A DNA stretch of 64,000 bases, from NCBI GenBank assembly GCA_029582165.1, contig CM055871.1:27548802-27612801 (forward strand). Direction: 5' to 3'. Below, in pieces: positions 9,187 to 22,115 of the stretch. Source of the stretch: Portulaca oleracea (Eukaryota > Streptophyta > Magnoliopsida > Caryophyllales > Portulacaceae). Positions within the stretch are counted from its first letter, which is position 1; every line of letters starts with the position of its first letter. The notes below the pieces were generated by a model. The model saw only the letters and a program-made list of their open reading frames with translations, searched no databases and was not told the DNA's origin. Position numbers and translations under genes: made by a program.

Positions 9187-12100
9187 TGAGGAAAGAAGAG
9201 GCTGAGAATGAAGCAGACGTTGTGACGGGTACCTTCTCTCTCCACCTCTACAATATCTCTATTTTGTTTGATTCTGGTGCTAGTCATTCTTTTGTTGGAC
9301 GAGCTATAGTAGAGAAGGCTAAGATGAAACCCTCGGAGAATAGTAAGCCTATGTCGGTAGCCCTACCTACCGGTGATACCATTAGTTGTGGAGAGTTATA
9401 TGGTGGATGTCCTATAGTGATAGCAGGACAGGAGTTTGAGGCCGACCTTTATATGTTTGACCTAATGGAGTTCGACATTATTTTGGGGATGGACTGGTTA
9501 GCAAAGTATAGGGCTCAGATAGATTGTTATAAGCAAAAGGTGACCTTAATGGGACCGAACGGAAAGAAGGTAGTGCATTGGAGTGATAGGCATCTTCAGA
9601 GTGTGCGGATTATCTCTGCCCTCAAGGCCCAGAGGTTGTTGGGTCAAGGTTGTGAAGGATTTCTATGCAACGTAATCGACACCAAGGTGGAAGAACTTGC
9701 GATTGAGAATATCCCGGTAGTGCGGGAGTACTCTGATGTATTTCCGGAGGAGATCCCGGGTCTGCCTCCAATCAGGGAGGTAGATTTCTGCATCGATTTG
9801 GAGCCCGGGGCCGCACCTGTTTCAAAAGCCCCATATCGCATGGCGCCCGCAGAGCTGAAGGAGTTGAAGACTCAGCTAGACGAGCTGCTAGAAAAGGGGT
9901 ATATCCGACCCAGCACGTCACCATGGGGAGCACCTGTACTGTTCGTGAAGAAGAAAGATGGTAGCATGAGGTTGTGCATCGATTACCGGGAGTTGAACAA
10001 GATTACCGTCAAGAATCGTTATCCCCTACCTCGTATTGATGATCTTTTCGATCAGTTGCGAGGAGCAACAACGTTTTCTAAGATAGACCTGAGGTCAGGT
10101 TATCACCAGTTAAGAATTCGCGAAGAAGATATCTCTAAAACCGCATTCCGAACTCGGTATGGCCATTATGAGTTCGTGGTAATGCCTTTTGGGCTTACAA
10201 ACGCCCCAGCCGCCTTCATGGATTTGATGAACAGAGTGTTCGAGCCGTTCCTGGATAAGTTTGTAGTGGTGTTCATCGACGACATATTGGTATATTCAGG
10301 AACACGAGAGGAGCATGCGAATCATCTGAGAGAAGTATTGACGACTCTACGGAGCAACAAGCTTTATGCGAAGCTTAAGAAGTGTGAGTTTTGGTTGGAA
10401 CAAGTAGCTTTCTTAGGACATGTGGTGTCCAAGGAAGGAGTAGCAGTAGACCCCCAAAAGGTGGAGGCCATCACCAAGTGGCCGACACCGAAGAATGCCA
10501 CGGAGATTAGGAGTTTTCTGGGCTTGGCAGGGTATTATAGGAAATTCGTTCAGGATTTCTCAAAAATTGCTAATCATTGACCAACCCGACTGAAGTCGAA
10601 AGTTCACGTGGTCAGAAAAATGTGAGCAAGCATTCCAGGAGTTGAAGAAGAGGCTTACCTCGGCCCCTATTCTTGCTTTACCTCAAGGGAACGAAGGTTT
10701 TGTTATCTACAGTGACGCATCACATGGTGGATTGGGTTGTGTGCTCATGCAGGAGGGGAAGGTGATTGCATATGCATCCAGTAAATCAAGACGCATGAGA
10801 AGAATTACCCCACTCATGGTCTGGAGTTGGCAGCAGTGGTTTTTGCACTAAAGATTTGGAGGCATTATCTTTATGGAATACACTGCGAGATATTCACAGA
10901 CCATCAGAGTTTGAAGTACCTTTTCACACAGAAGGAGCTGAACCTCAGGCAGACAAGATGGTTAGAGTTTCTGAAGGATTACGATGTGAATTTCCAATAT
11001 CATCCCGGAAAGGCAAATGTAGTGGCTGATGCCCTGAGTAGAAGACCGTATCCTGCTATAAACCACTTGATGATGGTATCGCACGAGTTGTGCGAGGAGT
11101 TTAGGAGATTGGAGATTAATGTGGTAACACCTGGGAGGAAAGCTGTATTGAATGCCATGGAGTTGCAACCTACCCTCATGGAAGAGATCAAGAGGACCCA
11201 AGAGCTGGATTTGCAGCTTGCAAAGATACGGGAGGAAGTTTTGCAGGGGAAAGCCTCTGGCTTTGTGATCCACGAAGACGGTACATTACGATTTCATAAC
11301 CGCATCTGTGTACCCAATATGGAAGAGCTAAAAAGGAGGATTCTAGAAGAGGGACACAATACGCCATATTCTGTACAACCAGGAGGAAATAAGCTTTACA
11401 AGGACCTGAAACAGATGTTCTGGTGGAGTAATATGAAACAAGAGGTGGCAGACTTTGTGGCAAAGTGCCTTACATGCCAGCGAGTCAAGGCAGAACATCA
11501 ACGACCAGCCGGACTTCTGCAACCGTTAGACGTCCCTGAGTGGAAATGGGATTCGATATCAATGGATTTTGTGATAGGACTACCAAGGACCAGGCGGAAA
11601 CACAATGCAATATGGGTGATTGTAGATCGTTTGACCAAGTCAACTCACTTCCTAGCCATCGCCAACAACTGGTCCCTAGATCAGCTAGCTCAAGCCTATG
11701 TAAGGGAGATTGTAAGGTTACAAGGAGTACCCAGTTCTATAGTCTCAGACAGAGACACTAGGTTCCAGATCGGTTTCGGAAAAGTTACAAGAGGCGTTTG
11801 GTACAAAGCTCAAGTTCGATCTCGCATTTCACCCACCATCATGGGCAAACCGAGAGGACTATTCAAACCCTCGAAAATATGCTGCGAGCATGCGCATTAG
11901 ATTTCAAAGACTCGTGGGATGACGAGTTGACTCTTATTGAATTCTCCTACAACAACAGTTATCACGCCAGTATTGGGATGTCACCCTTTGAAGCCTTATA
12001 TGGGAGGAGATGTAGGACTCCCCTATGTTGGCAAGACATCGATGAAGCTCTAACGATCGGACCGGACCTAATACAGGCCACTACTCAGAAGGTTCGAATC

Positions 12101-12397
12101 ATTCAAGACAAGATGAAGGCAGCGCAAAGTCGACAAAAGAGCTATGCTGACAGGAGGAGAAGGCCCCTAGAGTTCGAAGTGGGAGAATACGTGTTTTTAC
12201 GGGTGTCACCTACGAAAGGAGTTATGAGATTCAGGCAGTCAGGGAAGTTGACACCAAGATTCATCGGGCCCTACCCAATTTTGGAACGCATTGGGGAAGT
12301 TGCCTACAAGTTACAGCTACCGGGAGAACTTCCAAGAGTGCACAATGTCTTCCATGTGTCACAACTCAGGAAATATGTCCTGCACTCCAACTCATGA
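9187..12397 (+). pseudogene. pol of the gypsy element: protease, RT, RNase H, integrase; multiply broken
   Basis: Open from gag through 10580: aspartic protease (DSGASHSF at about 9270), reverse transcriptase ([17 protein letters not shown]; catalytic FIDD near 10270) and the start of the RT-RNase H connection. Breaks follow at about 10570-10640 and 10787-10795 inside RNase H (SDAS motif, then TDHQSL and DALSR), and again at about 11765-11830 within the integrase core. Integrase shows the zinc-binding CLTCQ, the first two catalytic Asp ([12 protein letters not shown]) and, in another frame, the region of the catalytic Glu (QTLENM). The second His of the HHCC zinc finger reads Gln (YSVQPGG, not VHPGG). 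Chromodomain-like sequence after 12397 is interrupted by stops. Confidence 0.9.
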
Positions 12398-12610
12398 TTG
12401 ATCCCGAGCCGCCACTACAAGAAGATTTGAGCTATGAAAACAACCGTTGGAGATATTAGATCGCAGAGAAAATAACTTCGAAGGAAAGTAGTTCCTTGGT
12501 AAAAATCGATGGGCAAATCATACCACAACTCGGGAGACAGAAGACGAAATGAGGAAGAAGTACCCTCACTTGTTCCAAGCCTAAGGCGCGTCAAGTTTCA
12601 GGGACGAAAC

Positions 12611-12629
12611 TTCTTTAAGAAGGTAGTGT
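12611..12629 (+). other. Polypurine tract region before the 3' LTR
   Basis: TTTAAGAAGGTAGTG directly precedes the TGTAAAACC start of the 3' LTR and is preceded by GGGACGAAAC. This is the usual position of the plus-strand primer. A near-copy of this junction lies 105 bp inside the LTR. Confidence 0.65.
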
Positions 12630-15600
12630 TGTAAAACCTCGAGTTTTAGGAGGAATAAAACCGTAGTTTCCTTACCGGACCATTAGGGTTAAGTTTAAGT
12701 TTCGAGGACGAAACTTCTTTTAAGAAGGTAATGATGTAAAACCCCGAAAAAAATCCAAAGATGTTGACCGTAACGTCGTTAATAAATTAGGTTTGACTTC
12801 GTGATTTATTATTATTCGTTTGTGTTTATTTATGCTAACGCTTGAGCTCGTAGGACCGTTGATGGGCTAACAAGGGTAGAATAGTAATTTCCACTAGTTA
12901 ATATTATGTTATATGAATAATTACGGGAATATTATTTGTTATTTGACTATTATTAATGATATTATTATTAGTGTTATTATTATTATTATTACTACTATTA
13001 TTATTATTATTATTAGTTTGTTTTTAGAAAAATCAGATTTTAGTGTTGGGTTGGGTTAAGATTAAGAATAGACTAATTGGGCCTAGATATGTGTTTAATA
13101 TCAAAACCTCCCTCCTCTCAAAAACCCTAATAACAACCTAAAACCCTAGCCTCTTCCCCCTCTCTCTCCCTTCCTCCTCTCGCTCTCTTCACCGCCACAC
13201 CGCTGCATCACGCCACGACGCACCACCACCATTGTCCCCCGTGTCTCTCTTTCTCTCTCTTTCGCTGACTCTCCCTCTCTTTACGCCGCTGACTACCGCC
13301 ATCAACACCGGCTGTGGACATCGCCATCGGAGTCGTCACCACCGGCCGGAGCACCACCCGCCGCCTCGACCGTCGACGTTTGGGAGCCGCCACACCGGTC
13401 ATCTTGCCCGATCCATCGCCAAAGACCATACTCGACGAAACCGAGGGTGCTGCTGTTGTTTTTCACGAACCCTACCGCCGTGACTTTGCTGCCCTAACCG
13501 CCGCTGCTCCAACGCCGACATCAGCCCTCGCCGGAAACCGCCCAGAACCATCCTAACGTAAACCCTAATTCAGTTTTAAAAACCTTCTTCTTTTATTTCT
13601 TGTTTTTCTGTTTTGATTTGTTATTAATTCTTGTTAAATCTTGTAATTTGAGTAGTTAAGAGTGTAATTTTATTTAAATTGTTATTTGTAATTAATTTGT
13701 TCTTGTATTGTATTATTTACTTGTAATTTTTTGTCTAAATTATTATGTGTAATTTTATGTTCTAATTTGGTGTTTTAGGGTTGTAATAGTGGTAGTGAAA
13801 TTTTTAATATTGGATTATATGAGATGCTTTGTTTTCATGAGAATCATGTTAGGGTTTTAGATGACACTATTATTGTATGCACGAATTAAAAAGTTTAATT
13901 ACCTAGATTAATTCTTGATTTGTTAGTTAAGTATTCATATGTTCTTTAATTCTCTTAGAGTTCATTCATGTTTAATTTTATGTTAAATCTTGTTAAATAA
14001 GTTAGGATGATTGAATTACAAAAGTTCGATTCTTGTTTATTAATTTATGATTCTTGATTGAATCTTGTATAAAGAAATTAGTTGTTGGGATTCTTGTTTG
14101 GTAGTTTGAATGTTTATGTGTTCTTTATAGTTTATTCACATGTTCTTTAAAACCTTTCTTGATTCTTGATTAAGAAATTCGTACTTTATAATTATTCATG
14201 TTGTAATTAAAGGGTCTTGAAATAGTATGTTTTAGATTTCATGTGTAGGATAAGGTTGTTAATGTTTCATGTGTTATATTTTTGGCATTAGTGATAGGGA
14301 ATTTGATGTTTGGACTTTCGATGGTTTAAACTAATTACCTTGGACCTTAGTTACTGTTTTAAGCCCAAACTAGGACCCCGGGACCGAATGGTGAAAGTTA
14401 GAACCGAAATTATAAATTAAATAAGAACCAGGATCGGGACAGTTTTGTTAGTGCCTAAAGATCGGGTCACCACGATTAGTATAGTTGTCCTTTAATCGAA
14501 CCCTTTGGACTAGAGATTCCCCTAGATGTTAGCTTTTATAGGAATTTTGCGGAACGGACTTTTGAGTTGTATAGCTCGAGTTATAGTCGTTTTACCAGAA
14601 CCTGTCGAAACTGGACCAGTTGGAAGTTTTTGTACTTTTAGACTCTTTCGAGGCTGATATGGGCTTAGTCGTCAACTTAAGAATTTTAGTAGACATCCCG
14701 AGGTTTCCGAAAAGTCCAGAACCAGACCCATAGGATGTCAGGAAGTCGAGTTGTGACCCGTTTTATGTGAACGTTATAATCTGTCCTCTGTTTGCTTTTA
14801 TTTATGAAAAATTGTTGAGTAAATGTTATGTGTGAACTTGTTCCTTGAATTTGTTAAGTGTAAACCATAAATTATAGGAACCTAAGAGTTCCTAGGGGAT
14901 GGGTTAGGTAGTTGATAGTTAATACTAACTTCGTTAGAACGCGTTTTGATTAGATAATTATTCTTATTCTAGGCCGAGTTAGTGCGAGACGTTAGTGAGC
15001 TCAAGTGTGTTCTTCTTTTTGCTGTGCTGTGAAGTATATCAGGTAATGTCTATGCTCTAGTCCCCACCGGGATGCCCTTTAAATGTATTTTAATGTTTTC
15101 TAATCTGTTTTGAGAATTGCATCCCGAAAGGGGACTTTTGTCGAAATGTGACCATCTGTTTTGGATAACTGTTTGTATTTGTTTGTACTTTGATTTTATT
15201 GAGTTGGAAAATTGGATGGTCTTTTATCAACGGTTTTATTATTGGTTTTGATAACCTGGGTTGGGTTTGACTTGAGAGTTGTGAGATGAGTGTGAATAAT
15301 GAATTAGTATTTCAAAGTGGAAACATAAAGCGGGTTGTTGTTTTTGATGCCTTTAACAGGCTAATATTCATGCGGGTGATAACCCCGAGATCAGGATTCG
15401 ATGCCTGTATGGGTTATGTGCAGAGATCGTGGTTTCATCACGATATAGGATAGAGGTTATGATGCCCTTGATGGGCGATCGCTTGAGGCCTTTGAGAGGC
15501 TAATATTCATGCGGGTGATAACCCCGAGATCAGGATTCGATGCCTGTATGGGTTATGTGCCAGGAGATCAAGGTTGCACCCCTGATATAGGATAGTTGTT

Positions 15601-16108
15601 ATGATGCCTTTGGTAGACGATGTTACCTTATGGGATTTGATATCCCGCCCGCATAATAAAACATGGATTGGTTGGGTTGAGGAAAACAGTTAAGGGTTCA
15701 AATGTTTGTGAAATGGTTTGACTTGTTCCCTCTCCCCAAAATGAATTGAAATGAACTTAAACTGTTTTAAACGTTAGGGGTAGACATTATTGAGATTTCC
15801 CCCTCATTTTTGAAATGTTTTGTTTTCAGGTGAAGATCTGAATGCTGGGGACGGGAATTAGAAGTGAGGACGACGAGTCTAGAAGTCCTTGAAATTTTTT
15901 TATTTTGTTTTCGTTATGATGTCTTCAAGTTTGTTTTGAGTTGTTAGTAGTTACCGTTAGCAGACAGTTGTGTTTTCCTTTCTCGCCTTGTGTTTCTTCG
16001 GGAATACGGCAGTGACGCCCAAACAAAATTTGAAGTCTTCCGCTAAGTTTTGTCTGTTAACGTTAGTTTGACTTTGACTTTCTATAATCGAATTTCCGGG
16101 GCGTTACA
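12630..16108 (+). repeat. 3' LTR of the large gypsy element
   Basis: 3,479 bp, TGTAA...TTACA, colinear with 3336-6806. Differences are scattered single bases plus local clusters near 13180-13210, 13490-13545 and in the hairpin repeat at 15421-15485. It is followed by the target duplication ACATG. Confidence 0.93.
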
Positions 16109-16381
16109 ACATGTCATTACTTTCGATTTTTTGTGGGTCCATTTTTCACACCATGGAATTCTTTTTTTTTATTTCTTATAACATAAGGATTGAAATTTTA
16201 AATAAAATATTTGCTATTATTCTAATGTATTGCACATAATATGTGTTATTAAAGTAAAATGAAAAATAAAAAAAATATATTTTTCCACTAATTACATGTA
16301 AGGAAATATTTAATATGTGGAAATCATTTTGGAATGATTTAGAGTACATGCAATTCTACTACCAGAATATTGGAATTTTAA

Positions 16382-16679
16382 GTCATGTTCTTGTGTGCGG
16401 TTGATAAGATGTGGAAATGGTGTTGCGTGTTGAAAGTGTGGAAAATGCGGTGATGTGTGGAATCATATGGTGAAATTTGTGGAAAGTGTGATTGATGTGG
16501 TCGATCAGGAGAGAGAATGCGAAAAATAGATGAGAAAAGAGAAGAGAGAGAAAAGTGGGCAGATATATTAGTAATAATTGTGGTAAAGTGTGGTACGGTA
16601 TGGTAAATTTTGAAGAATATTGAGTAGTATGGTGAGTTTTGGTACCGCACCACACTGCACCGTACAAAAGAACAGAGCC
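16382..16679. mobile_element. Harbinger/Tourist-like MITE (298 bp)
   Basis: Left end GTCATGTTCTTGTG and right end CAAAAGAACAGAGCC are flanked by TAA (16379-16381 and 16680-16682). The interior is rich in GTGTGG/GGTAAA words, like the elements at 48895 and 47485. Confidence 0.65.
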
Positions 16680-16859
16680 TAATAGTGGGGGTCAATCCTT
16701 CAACTGTACATCATATACAAGTCCTACCTTTTGAAACTTCACTCCATCTCCCCTACAATTATTAGGAACTCATTACACCCTTTTACTTTAAAATATTCAA
16801 TGTGAGTCCATTTTTCTCTTGTAATTATTAGATTTGTTTATGTTAAAATATTTAATGTG

Positions 16860-17281
16860 ATTCATCTTCTGTGGATGTTAAGGACAAAATTATGGGGACA
16901 ACTCTCTTGCAAATACTAGTAACCAAGGGACCTACTCCACCGCCCCTTTTGTTCCTGTTGCCTTGGTGGTTATTCGAGCGTCTGGTGATGTTTGGCATTC
17001 TAGGTTAGGTTATTGTGGGTCACGAGTCCTCGATGATCTTAGCAAACGCAAGGTTATCTCTACTAGTTCTAGATATTTAAATAAGTGTCATTCTTTAAGG
17101 TGGGCAAAGCCCATTGATTGCCTTTTACGACTGTGGAGCATTGTTTTAGCATATCGTTATATTTAATTCACTATGATATTTGACAGTCACCCATTATTTC
17201 CAATCTTGGTTAATCTTGGTTACCATTATTATGCGTGTTTTGTGGACAACTGCACCCGGTATACTTGGATTTATCCTATGA
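16860..17281 (+). pseudogene. Ty1/copia fragment: GAG-pre-integrase region
   Basis: Translates, with stops and shifts, to the copia pre-integrase motif (GDVWHSRLGYCGSRVLDDLSK) and the start of the integrase core. No 5' LTR or gag is recognisable upstream, so the element is 5'-truncated. It is interrupted at 17281 by a solo LTR, and coding similarity resumes at 20519. Confidence 0.75.
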
Positions 17282-20200
17282 TGTAACGCCCCCAGATTCA
17301 TGATCATCATATTACTACTAAACATCTCATAATTCAAGGATTAACGCAGCGGAAAACCATAACCAGAGGCATTACCGCCGTCCACCTAAATGGACAAGGC
17401 TTAACAACTATCAACACAAACACCAAACACAATCATACTTACAACTTAAATTAATCCATACTAAACTTACAACCTTTAATATCATAATTAACAACTCCAA
17501 AATAAACCACCACTTAAGGGTTTCATCTATTCATCAAAATATTTAAGACCATCCCATATTTCAAAGGGGAGAGATTCATCATCACAATCCAAGCGGGAGA
17601 GCCCTTATCCTGGTTACCGAACGCCTACCTTAATTGGAATGGACACCTCACTTACTTCTTCGGACCTGGGAGGTTGTTGCCCTTGGAGAGAACACTTCCT
17701 AAAACAAAAGAGAAAACTTCGCAAATGAGTTTGCTAAACTCAGCACACATACCCCTACAGTGTAAACTTTCACTAATTCATTTTTGTTCACGCAATTCTA
17801 AATTCTTTTGGAAAAGGAAACACAAACAAGCCACAAAAATTCTTGAACAGCCAAAGAAAAATAATAAATATTAACATCATAAATGTCGTCGTCATCATCC
17901 TCATCATCATCCTCATCATCATCATAGACCTCATCATAAATAGACCTCGTTGTAGACCTCATAATAAATAGACTTCGTTATAGACTTCATCAAAGACACT
18001 GGCCAGGTCGCATGACAGATGCCCGTCGACATCGAAAGTACCTCATTGCGATTAGCACCATATAACAAGAGACCTCATCATTGAAAGAACAAAATCATAA
18101 AATTTCCTTGTGTTAAACATCATGAAGTCATCATCATAAAACATCAACATAAAACATCATCAATAAAACATTCTTGGGAAAGGTAGGCAATATGCGCACT
18201 TGAACACCTGAAACTAATGCTCCAACTTGGACCCGCACGGACTTGAACAGGTGGGCGCAACGACCTCTTGAGAACTCTTAAGAAAGAACAATAATCATGA
18301 ATTAGAACCTAACTTGGATGAGAGAAATGAAGAATATCCTAGTAGAATCCTAGGATTACTTGAATACTTAAGCTTGCTTCCTAAGGGTCATTCGGAAGGC
18401 CATAACCTCTCCCACAAGTATTGCATCATTGTGCATAAGGACTTTCTGGAAAGCTAAGCTCATGCACTACAACTCTCTAGTTGATCATGAAGGTCAAAAA
18501 TGCAGTTAAGGAGGGTAAAACCCCTAACTCAGCAAGCTGTCCAGAACATACAAGAATGGATACCGATTTTTCGGAAAATCATAACTTGGGTTGTAGACCT
18601 CGGTTAGGGACGTGTAAGCTGTCTATGGAAAGCTTGAAAGACATACTCAAACCTTTATGTTAATCACAAACTCATACAAGCCCTAGAAAAGGTCCTAAAA
18701 GTGTCTAGAATATGCTATGGTTACCCTTATTTTCTGGGTAGAACTCAATTACATAGCTGAAAAGAAAGGGTCATAACTCTCTCTCCCGATGTCCAATGAA
18801 TACTTAAGACCCCATTTCAGAAAGCTTACGAAACATACTCCAACTTTCATTTTAATCACAATTTGATTCGAGCAGGAGAAATGATCAGATTTTGGCCAAG
18901 AACACAGGGCAGTCATAAATAAGTTTCTGGGTAATCTCAGACTACTACCTCATCATCGGGAACTCATAACTTTCACTCCCGATATCGTATGACTACATAA
19001 TTTACCTTTCGGGACAAAATTCATGAATACTCTAAATCTTTCATATTGAATACTTCACCCAAAAACGTCTCTAAATAGATGAAAAACATGAATTTCCAGA
19101 CTGCCTCCAGAATTCGTAATAAGATACGAGGCCTCACGGTTTTGGGCATAACTTTTGCTATACTTAACGAAATTCTACGATTCAAAAACCGATAACATCT
19201 TAGGCTACCTATTCATGGCATATTTTAGTCAAAATCATATTCTACATTCTCTGGAATTTCCAGATTTCATCCAGACTTGAAAATCACCCTTCATTTGGGC
19301 TTGCATGCATCTTAAACTTTGGTATTCAACTCTAATCTTCCCCAAATCACTTCCCAGGCATCCTTACTTATTTTCCAGCACTAAACTCATCCAGAATCCT
19401 TCATTATTGATCACATTTCACACATGCAAAACAAGATCTCAACAATCAAACATCAATCAAGTCATACTCATCCAATCTTCATCAATTCTTTGTGAGACAT
19501 TTCATCGAACACTTCATGTGCATCATAAAACACTAAAAATCCATCACTAATTCATCACTTTCATAACCAAAACTCATTACAAACAACTCTAAGGTTACTT
19601 TCAGATTTGGAACAACAAATAAACCATCATAAAAGTGATACGCACACTACCATCAACCATATTCAAGTCCATCTCACCCTCCATACTTCAATTTCCTATC
19701 ATTCCATCTCTAATCCATACCCAACAACAACCAATCTGATTATTTCATGGAATACACAAAATAGCTAGCTAAATTATTCAAGAACATCACCCAAATTCAT
19801 AAGCTAAACAATAAATTCAGATTGATAAAAGAAGGGTAAAGTTTACCTTAGAAGAAGAGGGAGAAGGAAGAGAGGAACAGAGGAGGGAGGTGGTCGGCTG
19901 GAGCAAGACGGACGGCGACCGTCCCGTTGCCGGAAATGGCACTGGCGTCGGCTGCGGTGGTGGTCGGCCGGCAGCAGTCAGCGAGGGAGGGAGAGCAAGA
20001 GCAGTGAGGGGTCTCTAGTGTTTGAGTTGAAATAATCTGGAATGAAATGAAGAAGGAGAAGGAAGGCTTCTAATTCTAATTATAAGGCCTACTACACAAG
20101 AACATTAGGTTGTCCAAAGAAATAAATCAGGCCCAAAATACTTATTAATAACTCCTTTATAACCCGATACCATTAACTTGGGTTCCCGAATAAAATTCTA

Positions 20201-20518
20201 CGAGACTAACTATGAGAAATTTCACTAATAAACAATGTCATGAGTCCTCACTTCTCGAATAATAATAAATTCGAATAAACCCAAATGGGAAAATCGTCAG
20301 ACTAATAATCGAATATCATAGTTATTAGGAAGAATCGGGAATACTATTTGAGGAGTATCAACCGAAATTATTACACTGGAGGATCGATGGTCGTTGCACT
20401 GTTCAAGTCCTGCAAAACACACAGTTAAGAAAATAGAAAAGCGCAACTTTGGTTAATAAACTTGATTAATTAACTTAATTAAACAACTTTAGGGTCTAAT
20501 TAACACTGGTTTATTACA
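17282..20518 (-). mobile_element. Solo LTR of a gypsy element, inserted in copia
   Basis: A 3,237-bp sequence TGTAACGCC...ATTACA flanked by the 5-bp duplication TATGA (17277-17281 and 20519-20523). There is no primer site or coding domain. Read on the - strand it ends ...GGCGTTACA, like the LTRs of the large gypsy element, and has the same layout (TATA-like box, CT-rich leader, GC-rich segment near 19870-20010). It is a long LTR of a related family left by LTR-LTR recombination. A CAT/ATC-rich low-complexity tract lies at about 17885-17935. Confidence 0.87.
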
Positions 20519-22115
20519 TATGAAAAATAAGTCGGAGGTTTACTCTATTTTTGTTGCTTTTCAAGCTCTTGTGCAAAATCTCTTTAATAAAAGAATCAAA
20601 ATTTTCCAAAGTGATGGAGGGGGCGAATTTGACAATAAGTCCCTACAAACTCATTTTGAAAAGTGTGTAATTTTATTTTGAAAATCTTACCCTCATACTC
20701 CTGAGCAAAACAGTGCCGCTGAGTGTAAACACCGACACCTCGTAAAAATGGCTAGGACATTGCTTCTCCAAGCAAGCCTACCGGCTCAATTTTGGGTCGA
20801 TGTTATTCACACCTCAACCTATCTAGTAAATCACTTACCTACATCTATCTTGGATAATAAGTCTCATTTTGAAAGACTTTTTCAAAAACCTCCTGATTAC
20901 TCCTTTCTTCGTACATTTGGTTGTGAATGTTTTCCTACATTACTCACTCAACATAAACTTGCTCCCTGATTAAAGCAGTGTGTTTTTATTAGTTATGCTC
21001 CAAATTATAAAGGCTATCTATGTTTTGACCCATCTGTAGGGCATGTGTATGTGAGTCGTCATGTTCAATTTCATGATGATATTTTCCCATACCCTACCCT
21101 CATCCCACCTCCCCTCCAATATTGCTTCACATCTCTCATTGACCTTATTGTAACTACCTCATCTATCCAGGCCTCACCCATTACGCCTCTCAGCCATCCA
21201 CCCCTAGCCGAACACTCCCCTTCCACCTCTACTCCCTTGATAGAGCCCACTCTTCCTGTCGACCTCATGAGTCATCCAGTACACTATCATCAGCCGACCC
21301 TCCCTCTCCCTACATCGTCCAACCTCTTGCCTTCTCCCCAACCTAAGGATACCCCCCATCCCTCTCCAACCAACTCCACAATCTCCCTATCTACCTCTAC
21401 CTCCAATCCACCTTCACCCCCTCTAACTTCTTCAACTACTTCAACCCCACCTTCTCTTGCTCAAATCTATCTGTCTAACCACCAACATATGCAAACCCAT
21501 GCCAAATCTAGCGTTGTCAAACCTCGACATATTCTTTCCCTGGCCACTACTGTTTCCTCTAATGATTCTGAGCATGAGCCCACTTGTTATTCTGAGGCCT
21601 ATAAACATCCAAAATGGAATCAAGCTATGGCAGAAGGGTCCAATGCTTTAGTCCAACACAATACATGGACCTTGGTACCTTATCGCTCTAACATGAATTT
21701 GCCCTCTTGTAAGTGCATTTACAGAAACAAGTATAATTCTGATGGTAGTTTTGAAAGACGTAAGGCACGCCTTGTTGTTCGAGGCTTCAAACAACAATAG
21801 GGTCTGGACTATCATGACACTTTTAACCCAATTGTGAAACCCATCACAATTCGTATGGTCCTCGCCATTGCCCTCACTAGAGGATACGTCATTTGTCAAC
21901 TCGATGTGAAGAATGCTTTTCTCCATGGTGATCTCATAGAGGAAGTATATATGATCCAACCCACTGGCTTTGTTGATCTTGATTGGCATTCCTATGTTTG
22001 CAAGCTCAATAAGTCTCTATATGGACTTAAACAGACTCCTCGAGCATGGTTCCATAAAGTTCAGCAGTTTTCTCCTTTCTCTAGGTTTCACTTGTAGTAG
22101 GACTGACACTTCTAT
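20519..22115 (+). pseudogene. Ty1/copia fragment: integrase and first part of reverse transcriptase
   Basis: Continues the fragment that stops at 17281. It shows the integrase core with the catalytic Asp region (FQSDGGGEFDN, near 20605) and the Glu region (AAECKHRH), then MARTLLLQASLPAQFW. A Pro/Ser/Thr-rich linker follows (about 21080-21470), and then the start of the copia RT: GSFERRKARLVVRGFKQQ, a TAG stop at 21798-21800, and [13 protein letters not shown]. The CACTA insertion at 22116 cuts the RT before its YVDD motif. Confidence 0.85.

Larger units (their letters stand above)
3336..16108 (+). mobile_element. Full-length Ty3/gypsy LTR retrotransposon (chromovirus-like, decayed coding)
   Basis: A 12,773-bp element with two long LTRs (3336-6806 and 12630-16108), both beginning TG and ending CA, flanked by the 5-bp duplication ACATG (3331-3335 and 16109-16113). 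A primer-binding site matching initiator tRNA-Met lies 3 bp inside the 5' LTR. The domain order CCHC gag, protease, RT, RNase H, integrase is that of Ty3/gypsy. Sequence after the integrase resembles a degraded chromodomain, which suggests a Tekay/Del-like chromovirus. The LTRs are nearly identical by eye, so the insertion is fairly recent, yet the coding region has at least six frame breaks. This copy therefore cannot encode its own mobility. Confidence 0.93.

Noticed and set aside
12085..12110. GGTTCGAATC as a tRNA T-loop
   Set aside because: It lies in the gypsy integrase coding sequence and no acceptor or anticodon stem can be drawn around it. I found no tRNA or rRNA gene in the window.
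17885..17935. CAT/ATC repeats as a CRISPR-like or regulatory array
   Set aside because: Simple trinucleotide low-complexity DNA in a plant solo LTR; no repeat-spacer structure.
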